Below are positions 1 to 5,014 of a DNA stretch of 5,178 bases, piece after piece. Each line of letters begins with the position of its first letter. Within the stretch, counting starts at the first letter, position 1. The stretch covers positions 1 through 5,178 of the forward strand of contig JAKSKW010000027.1 of assembly GCA_024401495.1 (NCBI GenBank), given 5' to 3'. The translations under genes and the position numbers were made by a program. The notes beneath the pieces are model-generated. The model saw nothing but the letters and a program-made list of their open reading frames with translations. It was not told where the DNA came from and ran no database searches. The stretch is from Paludibacteraceae bacterium. Its GTDB lineage: Bacteria; Bacteroidota; Bacteroidia; Bacteroidales; Paludibacteraceae.

Positions 1-46
1 CTGCGTAACATAGTGTCTTAACTGTGTAAAAGAAATTTGTCTTCAT
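1..46 (-). CDS. 5' end of a second lipoprotein-type gene (partial, runs off left edge)
   Basis: The minus strand starts with ATG at 44-46 and stays open to the window edge, giving 15 codons (MKTNFFYTVKTLCYA). These equal the first 15 residues of the lipoprotein encoded at 114-671. The DNA of 1-68 is identical to 626-693, so the duplicated block covers both the leader and the start of the signal peptide. The gene lies 67 bp downstream of the stop of the 114-671 gene. No TAnnTTTG box is visible in that gap, so I infer co-transcription from the promoter at 769-776. The product is presumably another exported lipoprotein, but the lipid cysteine and mature part lie outside the window, so it could equally be a truncated copy like the one at 4187-4333. 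Confidence 0.7.
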   Translation of the reverse strand, partial: MKTNFFYTVKTLCYA

Positions 47-81
47 AATACTTAATTTTTAATTGTTATTGAATCTTGTTT
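1..81 (-). repeat. Cassette copy C: leader plus signal-peptide start
   Basis: Positions 1-68 match 626-693 base for base. Similarity continues to about 81 with a few differences (first mismatch at 69), then stops. This copy carries the A-rich translation leader and the first 15 codons but not the promoter and operator part present in copies A and B. The left boundary is unknown because the window ends there. The spacing to copy A is 625 bp, which is the tandem period of the two lipoprotein genes. Confidence 0.9.
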
Positions 82-113
82 TCTAACTCTTGTTTCTTGG
101 ATTGAATCATGCC

Positions 114-671
114 TTACTTATTGTTACTGATAAGATCTGTTCGTGTTTCAAAGAACTTGTCCAAAGTATTTAGAGGCCAAGTGTTAGGTCTTGTAGTAAG
201 ACTATAATTTCCATTTTGGCCAGGTGCGGTACTAAGGAAGTTAACCTGTAGTCCGAAACCTGTAACCTCATCATTCTCATTGGCATTAGCGATCTTCTGT
301 CTTCCTGCCTCGTTCAACTCAAATTTAGAGTAAAGATTTACAGGAGTATTGTGGTCAAATGTAGGGATTTCCAATACTCGGCAGTCGAACGAACCGCCCT
401 GAACATTAAGGTCGTCATTCATTCTTGGCATCTCTGACATCTTGTACTCATGTTTGATACCGTCATACTCAAGAGTCACAATGAAGTCGCCATACTCAAA
501 ATGATCCTCAGTTAGCTTCACTGTCAAGAGAGACTGCTGCTTTGCTGTCTTCTCGTATACATAGTCATCGTCGTCATCGTTGTCCTTAGAACAAGAAGCG
601 AATGAAACTGCTGACATCGCCATAGCTGCGTAACATAGTGTCTTAACTGTGTAAAAGAAATTTGTCTTCAT
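114..671 (-). CDS. Predicted surface-exposed lipoprotein, function unknown
   Basis: This 185-residue protein has a type II signal peptide: a short basic start (MKTNFFYTVK), a hydrophobic core to about residue 25, and a lipobox-like FASC with the lipid-modified cysteine at 27. The cysteine is followed by SKDNDDDDD (28-36). In Bacteroidetes an acidic stretch at this position is known to act as a lipoprotein export signal to the outer face of the outer membrane, so I infer a surface lipoprotein. The mature part (about 37-185) is mixed polar and beta-prone, ends in an Asn/Lys-rich tail, and has one further cysteine (97). I recognise no enzymatic motif or family. The start is supported by the A-rich leader ending TAAGTATTATG, repeated before other genes here. 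The gene has its own promoter (769-776), and a paralogue with the same signal peptide begins 67 bp downstream. Confidence 0.85.
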   Translation of the reverse strand: MKTNFFYTVKTLCYAAMAMSAVSFASCSKDNDDDDDYVYEKTAKQQSLLTVKLTEDHFEYGDFIVTLEYDGIKHEYKMSEMPRMNDDLNVQGGSFDCRVLEIPTFDHNTPVNLYSKFELNEAGRQKIANANENDEVTGFGLQVNFLSTAPGQNGNYSLTTRPNTWPLNTLDKFFETRTDLISNNK

Positions 672-768
672 AATACTTAATTTTTAATTGTTAATGAATC
701 TTGTTTTTTATTGTTTTTAATGTGTTGTCTTCAGGATTTGTTGTTGTCGTTTGTTCCCGTTGACATTG

Positions 769-776
769 CAAAAGTA
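769..776 (-). promoter_or_regulatory. Bacteroidetes -7 promoter box for the lipoprotein operon
   Basis: The minus strand reads TACTTTTG, an exact fit to the Bacteroidetes -7 consensus TAnnTTTG. No TTTG-like -33 element is visible 19-22 bases upstream, where the sequence is C-rich, so the promoter may depend on an activator. Transcription would start near 762-765, leaving a leader of about 93 bases before the ATG at 671. The same box recurs in copy B at 4431-4438. Confidence 0.75.
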
Positions 777-798
777 GGACGAGATTCTGGGGTGGTGT

Positions 799-870
799 GG
801 ACAGAAAAGGAAAAGTGCGCGGACAGTTTGTGAACTTCACATTTTGTACATTTTCACGATTTGTACATTT
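799..870 (-). promoter_or_regulatory. Candidate operator: paired direct repeats and a palindrome
   Basis: Three regular elements lie just upstream of the promoter. GGACAG occurs at 799-804 and 821-826 (period 22). TGTGAACTTCACA at 829-841 is a perfect odd-centred palindrome. TTTGTACATTT occurs at 843-853 and 860-870 (period 17). All are kept in copy B, where 44 contiguous bases of the distal part are identical. Direct repeats spaced about two helical turns suggest a dimeric activator such as a LytTR-type regulator, but that assignment is inference and no regulator gene is in the window. Confidence 0.5.
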
Positions 871-928
871 TTTAATATACTGAATATTAGAATGTTACTT
901 TGTTTGCAGATATACAATAATCTCCAAT

Positions 929-970
929 AAAAAAAAGAGCATATCAAGATTTATTTCTTGATATGCTCTT
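929..970 (-). terminator. Rho-independent terminator of the YitT-family gene
   Basis: A perfect 15-bp stem (AAGAGCATATCAAGA at 935-949 paired with 956-970) has a 6-base loop. On the minus strand it is followed directly by a run of eight T (929-936, overlapping the stem base). It lies 75 bp after the stop codon at 1045, so it ends that transcript before the next promoter region begins. Confidence 0.9.
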
Positions 971-1044
971 ATACAAGTTTATTTCAAGTACTATGAAAGA
1001 AATGAGCCCTATTCTATGGAACAAAGTGAAAAAACAGAATGATG

Positions 1045-1914
1045 TCACTCTGCTTTTTTCTGGAAAAATGCTCCAGTCAGGCTTTCTGTGTCGACGGTAT
1101 TTATGAATGCGTCGGGAACCTGCTCCTTAATCGCCTTAACCACCGAAATATATTGGTCTTTTGCCACAACAGAATAGACAATATAAGATTCAGAGTGTGA
1201 ATGTGACCCTTCACAGTTGATAATGGTAGCTCCGTGATGGCTCTTCTCATAAATAATTTTGCTCACCTTGTCTGGCTCGGAAGTGACAACAAACATGGTC
1301 TCCTTCTGGTAGTGCTTGAACAGCAGGTGTATCATCTGTGTAGACGCGTATTGGAAGATGATAGAGTAGAGAGCCTTGTCCCATCCGAAAAGCAGACCTG
1401 CGGAAATGAGGATGATGGAGTTGATGCCCAGAACAAGGTTCCACGAGTCGACTTGCTTCTTCTCAGACATGTAAATGGCGATGAAGTCGGTACCTCCGGC
1501 GGTAGCCTCTACCGAGAGGCAGATACTGATGGCAGCGCCGTTGATAATTCCACCAAAAATGGAGATCAGCAGGGTGTCGTTTGTAATGGTGTAGCTAGGC
1601 AGCAAGTCGGCAAAAAGACCTGTAAGGAAAATCATCAGGCAAGAGTAGATGGTAAACTTCTTGCCTATGAATTTGAACCCTATAAAAACAGGGATGGCGT
1701 TTATCAGAATGTTGATGTAGGAGAACGGAAGCTCTATATTGAAAAACACCTCAGCTATTCGCTGTAAGAGCAGTGTAAGTCCGTTTGCTCCGCCAGGCAA
1801 CAGTCCTCCTGCCTGGATAAAAGTTTTGATGTTGGCAGCCATCAAAAGAGCCGCACCTGTGATGAATAGAATTCTTTTAGAATCTTTCTTTAAATTGAAT
1901 AACTCAGTAGTCAT
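1045..1914 (-). CDS. YitT-family membrane protein with C-terminal DUF2179 domain
   Basis: The 289-residue product fits the usual size and layout of the YitT family (DUF161 plus DUF2179), integral membrane proteins of unknown molecular function. Hydrophobic segments lie near residues 15-30, 42-58, 66-83, 87-105, 114-134, 158-175 and 180-195. Family signatures are the glycine-rich GGLLPGGANGL (36-46) and ATAGGTDFIA (137-146), matching the family's TGGTD motif. The soluble C-terminal domain (about 205-289) has the typical PDAFINTV (267-274) and ends TGAFF. The open frame extends upstream to a TTG at 1938, but those codons overlap the promoter box. I therefore choose the ATG at 1912-1914, preceded by the A-rich ACAACAAA. 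It is monocistronic, with its own promoter and terminator, and has no evident link to the neighbouring surface-protein genes. Confidence 0.92.
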   Translation of the reverse strand: MTTELFNLKKDSKRILFITGAALLMAANIKTFIQAGGLLPGGANGLTLLLQRIAEVFFNIELPFSYINILINAIPVFIGFKFIGKKFTIYSCLMIFLTGLFADLLPSYTITNDTLLISIFGGIINGAAISICLSVEATAGGTDFIAIYMSEKKQVDSWNLVLGINSIILISAGLLFGWDKALYSIIFQYASTQMIHLLFKHYQKETMFVVTSEPDKVSKIIYEKSHHGATIINCEGSHSHSESYIVYSVVAKDQYISVVKAIKEQVPDAFINTVDTESLTGAFFQKKAE

Positions 1915-1935
1915 TTTGTTGTGTTTTTGACGATG

Positions 1936-1943
1936 CAAAATTA
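1936..1943 (-). promoter_or_regulatory. -7 promoter box of the YitT-family gene
   Basis: The minus strand reads TAATTTTG, an exact TAnnTTTG match. The implied transcription start is near 1930, giving a leader of only about 15 bases before the ATG at 1914. No clear TTTG -33 element is visible upstream. This box decides the start codon: a TTG start at 1938 would lie inside the promoter and could not be on the transcript. Confidence 0.65.
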
Positions 1944-1992
1944 ATGTGTTTATCTGAATGTTAATGGGAATCGCTAATATTTAGGAGAGACA

Positions 1993-2027
1993 AAAGGCTG
2001 TATCATTTGATTTACGATACAGCCTTT
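1993..2027 (-). terminator. Hairpin terminator after the phospholipase gene
   Basis: A perfect 12-bp stem (AAAGGCTGTATC at 1993-2004 with GATACAGCCTTT at 2016-2027) encloses an 11-base loop, 26 bp after the stop codon at 2054. The minus-strand T tract is short (TTTTG, then TCTCTCC), so termination may be less efficient than at 929-970. It separates the phospholipase transcript from the YitT promoter. Confidence 0.75.
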
Positions 2028-2053
2028 CATCGTCATAGGCAAGTCAAACTGGG

Positions 2054-4123
2054 TTACTTCTTGACGAACTTATAGCCCTTGCCATTTATATCCAAGACAT
2101 AGATGCCTTTCTTTAGGTGAGAAATCTCGATTGGGGCGGTAGTCGCATGCGCCACTACTTTTCCAGACACGTCGTAGACATTGAAAATAGCATTGTCATC
2201 GCAATTTTCTACGTAAAGCATGTTGCCGTCGTTGTATAGGATAGGCTGAACGTCAGCAGGGAGATTATCATCATCGTTGTCATTGAATACCTCATCTTCG
2301 AAATCACCTGCACGAGTAAGAGGCTCCTTCACCAGATCCTCCGTCTCATCAGCAATGTTCTCTTCAAGAACTTCCACATTATCCTCTGTACACTGGCTCC
2401 ACTTTAACTCCAAACGAAGAACCTTTGCATCTTCAACTCCATCATTCAGATTGGCAACTCCTGTAATACGACACTCAGACTCGTTTTGTTTAACACAAAC
2501 TTTTGCACATCTATCAATATCTGTATATTCGTCAAGGACAACCTTGATGCCAGACAAATATCTGTTTGGTGCTGTCGCTAGACGTTCTTTAGTATAGTAC
2601 AATACCAATTCCTTTCCTCCCAAATCGGTATTATCAGTATTAAGGTCGCCGATCCAGTTGTCATTAATATCTTCCACTGATGCCGCACGCTTATAGGTGT
2701 GTCCGTCCACCTTAATAGTCTCTGGGAATGCTGTCTTAGGTTCAGATTTGTAGATAACTACATCTGTTACAGCCTCATTAATATCATTCGTATGCTTATA
2801 TCCAATTACCGGATAACTTAATCTATTCTTGTCCCTTTGTCTAGAAAACAAGTACAGATACTTGATTTCTTCTGGAGCACCGTAATTAGCATGGCAAAAG
2901 TAGTATTTGTTGCCATCTTTCTCCAACATTTTTTTTGCGTTGTCCAAATTACGAGATCTTGCGACCGTGAAATCTTTAATAAAATGCGTACCGTCTACAA
3001 AAGGTATGTACGTGTTGTTAAGTAAAATTCTGTCAAGCAGTTTGTCTCCATAACAATCATAAAATTCATGAACCTTTTCTCCAATAAAGTCAAAACGGAC
3101 AAAACCATATGGAAGATCATAATTCTTTAGCAAATTATAAGTATAGTGATTGCAACCTATAAAACGGTGTGGTGATTTGCCTCTTCCTCTTGATTCTTTA
3201 CCATCAGCGCAAATATCCCCTCCGTTATCAATCATATCGTATGAACTAATCTGTGCCTTATGGAATACACATTCTTTATTCTCGTCACTTCTTTTTAAGA
3301 AGTTGAACCAGCCCTCAAATTTGCCAGTACCGTCACCTTCCAAACCAATTTTTATTGCTTTTTTCTTATCTATACGACTAGCATCAAAATTATTTTGTTC
3401 AAAAAATTGTGCTGTTGGTTCCCACAATGTAAAACCATTTTTATCATATCCAATTAATCGACCATCAGAATAGGTTTCTTTATACACTTTAGTTCCTGTC
3501 TTTTGCGTAGCTACAGGAACTTTATTGTGTGTCAACATATGAGGATTGTAATCATTACCTGTAGCAACCAATATGATTTTACCCCTAACGTCTTTAACCG
3601 TTAAATCTTTCCTAAATTGGATAAATGTTGTATCTCCGTACTTATCGACAAGATTATCGATGAATCGTTGGAAACCCAATACTTTATTTTCATCAGAAGC
3701 TTCTCTAATAGAGTTCTCGAATTGGAAGAAAAGCACCATAAATTCTCCTTTAAGATCTTCTTTGGAAGGGAAATGCTCATTGATTTCATCTTTGATTTGG
3801 CTTAATACTATTGGACCATGATTGAAACTTTCAACATTAAATCTCATATCAAAGGCTCTAACTCCCATACTAAACAGCGTCTTTTCGTCGAATTTTTGAT
3901 CTTTATAATACCCTCCCAAAAGATTAAGTTCAGATACAGACCATGTAGCTGCGTCATGTGCCTCAGGAATAGACAAATCGCATAAACGGGTATTCTCATC
4001 TAGTGTAGATACCCAGTGTGCAGTGAAATCTTTTGGCAGGTTAGACTGTGCAAAAGTCACTGTTGGACAAAGAAGTGCGACTGTCATCAAAAATTTTCCT
4101 AATGTCTTAAAAATTGCTTTCAT
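2054..4123 (-). CDS. Secreted PI-PLC-like phospholipase with T9SS sorting tail
   Basis: This 689-residue exported enzyme probably cleaves phosphatidylinositol or related phosphodiester lipids. A type I signal peptide ends at TFA/QS (about residue 25). The PLC X-type domain covers about 35-350. SIPEAHDAAT carries H56-D57, FDMR carries R94, NHGP carries H102, and VRFDFIGE carries D345. These line up with H32, D33, R69, H82 and D274 of Bacillus cereus PI-PLC; the last match is the least certain because the spacing is longer (243 against 192 residues). Residues about 446-535 (AVTDVVIYKS, a DLN turn, GGKELVLYYTK, SGIKVVLDE) resemble an MABP-type beta-prism. A cysteine-containing segment and an acidic linker (about 580-620) follow. 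The final ~60 residues (YDVSGKVV, ISHLKKGIYVLDI, YKFVKK) look like a T9SS type A sorting domain, so the enzyme is probably surface-attached or released. Expression likely comes from the promoter at 4431-4438 through a leader containing a short ORF. Confidence 0.85.
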   Translation of the reverse strand: MKAIFKTLGKFLMTVALLCPTVTFAQSNLPKDFTAHWVSTLDENTRLCDLSIPEAHDAATWSVSELNLLGGYYKDQKFDEKTLFSMGVRAFDMRFNVESFNHGPIVLSQIKDEINEHFPSKEDLKGEFMVLFFQFENSIREASDENKVLGFQRFIDNLVDKYGDTTFIQFRKDLTVKDVRGKIILVATGNDYNPHMLTHNKVPVATQKTGTKVYKETYSDGRLIGYDKNGFTLWEPTAQFFEQNNFDASRIDKKKAIKIGLEGDGTGKFEGWFNFLKRSDENKECVFHKAQISSYDMIDNGGDICADGKESRGRGKSPHRFIGCNHYTYNLLKNYDLPYGFVRFDFIGEKVHEFYDCYGDKLLDRILLNNTYIPFVDGTHFIKDFTVARSRNLDNAKKMLEKDGNKYYFCHANYGAPEEIKYLYLFSRQRDKNRLSYPVIGYKHTNDINEAVTDVVIYKSEPKTAFPETIKVDGHTYKRAASVEDINDNWIGDLNTDNTDLGGKELVLYYTKERLATAPNRYLSGIKVVLDEYTDIDRCAKVCVKQNESECRITGVANLNDGVEDAKVLRLELKWSQCTEDNVEVLEENIADETEDLVKEPLTRAGDFEDEVFNDNDDDNLPADVQPILYNDGNMLYVENCDDNAIFNVYDVSGKVVAHATTAPIEISHLKKGIYVLDINGKGYKFVKK

Positions 4124-4161
4124 AATGCTAAAATTTTATTTGTTAATGAATCTTGTTTTTT
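4121..4161 (-). repeat. Partial cassette copy D: leader directly before the phospholipase
   Basis: These 41 bases align without gaps to 4331-4371 of copy B (offset 210) with three mismatches. They include the start codon and the A-rich leader (TTCATTAACAA and the CATTATG end). The promoter part is absent. It supports the ATG at 4123 as the real start and shows that the leader element recurs independently of the signal-peptide sequence. Confidence 0.85.
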
Positions 4162-4186
4162 TTACTGTTGTTTCAGGTAACCACCA

Positions 4187-4333
4187 TTAAATCTGCTTCT
4201 GTGGAATATCATCCACGTCGTTTCTATTGCTGACTAAAAAGTCAGCCCTGTTTACGAATTGACACGTTGACATATAGTTGGCAAAAACTGCGAAACATAG
4301 TGTCTTAACTGTATAAAAGAAACTTGTCTTCAT
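4187..4333 (-). pseudogene. 48-codon chimeric ORF: lipoprotein start fused to unrelated sequence
   Basis: ATG at 4331-4333 opens a 48-residue frame. It begins MKTSFFYTVKTLCFA, two substitutions from the lipoprotein signal peptide at 114-671. It then switches abruptly at codon 16 to sequence with no resemblance to that lipoprotein (VFANYMSTCQFVNRAD and on, ending DDIPQKQI). It has a full promoter and leader upstream and stops 63 bases before the phospholipase start. I read it as the remnant of a third lipoprotein gene whose body was lost when the phospholipase was placed downstream. It could alternatively be a translated leader peptide, or a mini-lipoprotein using MSTC (C24) as a weak lipobox. 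Confidence 0.55.
4201..4246 (-). promoter_or_regulatory. Two consecutive hairpins in the phospholipase leader
   Basis: Inside the 48-codon ORF lie two inverted repeats. One is a 7-bp stem GCTGACT/AGTCAGC with a 4-base loop (4229-4246). The other is a 5-bp stem GTGGA/TCCAC with a 6-base loop (4201-4216). Neither is followed by a T tract on the minus strand, so they are not simple terminators. Translation of the short ORF would melt them, so a coupling or attenuation role for the downstream gene is possible but speculative. Confidence 0.3.
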
Positions 4334-4430
4334 AATACTTAAATTTTAATTGTTAATGAATCTTGTTTTTTATTGTTTTTAATGTGTTGTCTTCAGGATT
4401 TGTTGTTGTCGTTTGTTCCCGTTGACATTG

Positions 4431-4438
4431 CAAAAGTA
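4431..4438 (-). promoter_or_regulatory. -7 promoter box upstream of the short ORF and phospholipase
   Basis: TACTTTTG on the minus strand matches TAnnTTTG and is identical in position and context to the box at 769-776. I see no TAnnTTTG box between the short ORF and the phospholipase start. This is therefore the only visible promoter for the phospholipase, giving a ~300-base leader. As in copy A, no -33 TTTG is evident. Confidence 0.7.
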
Positions 4439-4460
4439 GGACGAGATTCCGGGGTGCGCC

Positions 4461-4532
4461 GGACAGAAAAGGAAAAGCGTGCGGACAGTTTGTGAACTTC
4501 ACATTTTGTACATTTTCACGATTTGTACATTT
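4461..4532 (-). promoter_or_regulatory. Candidate operator, second copy
   Basis: The elements of 799-870 recur here: GGACAG at 4461-4466 and 4483-4488 (period 22), the palindrome TGTGAACTTCACA at 4491-4503, and TTTGTACATTT at 4505-4515 and 4522-4532 (period 17). The bases between the two GGACAG sites differ slightly from copy A while the sites themselves are kept, which is the pattern expected of binding sites. Confidence 0.5.
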
Positions 4533-4792
4533 GTTAAAAATGTTGAATATTAACGTGTTAAATTCAATGTCAAGCACTATATTATTATATTGCCGATAAA
4601 GAAAAGAGTATTTATTTGGACGGGATTTAGTATACATGTTGATCATTCCATTTAGGAGTAGCTCACATTCTATCCAGGATCATGATGGAGAGAGGGAATA
4701 GATACGACAGCTGGCTATTGAACCCTCATTTTTCTACTGGGAAACATCTTCTGATCATCATCTCAGAAGGGGAGGAGTAACCAGGAAAGACA
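4533..4792. other. Intergenic stretch without a convincing gene
   Basis: I see no recognisable protein, tRNA or TAnnTTTG box here. A minus-strand open frame overlaps the left part but runs through the promoter cassette and looks spurious. On the plus strand, 4682-4780 is a 32-codon open frame starting ATGATG and ending SEGEE, with AGGA four bases upstream. Inside it is an inverted repeat CTTCTGA/TCAGAAG (4748-4769, 8-base loop). The frame has no identified promoter and I do not call it a gene. Confidence 0.5.
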
Positions 4793-4835
4793 GACGAAAA
4801 AGGGGAGGTTCTCGAAAGAACATCCCCTTTTCGTC
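4793..4835 (-). terminator. Strong, possibly bidirectional hairpin terminator
   Basis: The arms of 4793-4812 and 4817-4835 pair nearly throughout: GACGAAAA, one bulged A, GGGGA, one G/A mismatch, then GTTCT, with a four-base loop (CGAA on plus, TTCG on minus). A-rich and T-rich flanks of the GC core give T runs on both strands (TTTTT on minus, TTTT on plus). It ends the transcript carrying the 20-residue ORF, 77 bases after its stop, and could also stop plus-strand transcription. Confidence 0.85.
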
Positions 4836-4912
4836 AATTCTATTGACACAATAAAAAGTTTGTGACTGTGAGCCCTGAAGCTCGTTAATTTGGCTTTGTG
4901 TAATACCTCCGA

Positions 4913-4975
4913 TTACCAAAACATTCTACAAATAGCAACGATTCCCATTACCATGAATGCACCTAATATTTCCAT
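4913..4975 (-). CDS. 20-residue hydrophobic microprotein
   Basis: The frame encodes MEILGAFMVMGIVAICRMFW, then TAA. Apart from E2 and R17 it is wholly hydrophobic and long enough for one membrane span, so I infer a single-pass inner-membrane peptide. Support for reality: the ATG is preceded by AAAAATTAAGCATT, almost the same leader as the lipoprotein genes (AAAAATTAAGTATT) and the phospholipase; a strong terminator follows; and it lies 40 bp after the stop of the repeat-protein gene in the same direction, suggesting an operon. I recognise no family. Possible roles are a small membrane regulator of its neighbour or a toxin-like peptide, but nothing in the sequence decides this. Confidence 0.6.
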   Translation of the reverse strand: MEILGAFMVMGIVAICRMFW

Positions 4976-5014
4976 AATGCTTAATTTTTATTGTCTGTAA
5001 ATTATAATCTATGC

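Larger units (their letters stand above)
626..870 (-). repeat. Cassette copy A: operator, promoter, leader, signal-peptide start
   Basis: This block aligns without gaps to 4288-4532 (offset 3662). By eye there are about 11 differences in 245 bases. Seven of them fall between the -7 box and the operator repeats (about 790-820). The leader (672-765) and the distal operator part (821-870) are almost unchanged. In transcription order it holds direct-repeat operator candidates, the promoter, a ~93-base leader, and the first 15 codons of the lipoprotein. Similarity ends inside codon 16 on one side and just beyond 870 on the other. Confidence 0.95.
4288..4532 (-). repeat. Cassette copy B: operator, promoter, leader, signal-peptide start
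   Basis: This is the direct-repeat partner of 626-870, in the same orientation. It has the same parts in the same order: paired repeats, palindrome, TAnnTTTG box, ~93-base leader and the first 15 codons. Beyond 4532 the sequence diverges from copy A. Below 4288 it continues as unrelated sequence of the 48-codon ORF. Confidence 0.95.

Noticed and set aside
66..110. 14-codon frame (ATG at 108-110) between the two lipoprotein genes
   Set aside because: It consists of duplicated leader sequence (AACAAGA repeats), lacks the CATTATG-type start context, and similar tiny frames arise by chance in A-rich DNA.
935..970. Transposon end or attachment site at the 15-bp inverted repeat
   Set aside because: There is no transposase, integrase or target duplication nearby, and the position and T tract fit a terminator for the gene ending at 1045.
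1234..1767. 177-codon plus-strand open frame
   Set aside because: It lies antisense inside the YitT-family gene, whose membrane segments and family motifs clearly mark the minus strand as coding.
1915..1938. TTG start giving an 8-residue longer YitT-family protein
   Set aside because: The TTG overlaps the TAnnTTTG promoter box, and the added residues (start, HRQKHNK) are not part of the family's usual N terminus.
4353..4646. 97-codon minus-strand open frame
   Set aside because: It runs through the operator, promoter and leader of cassette B and begins in unrelated sequence. The matching region of copy A is not part of a comparable frame, and the product has no recognisable features.
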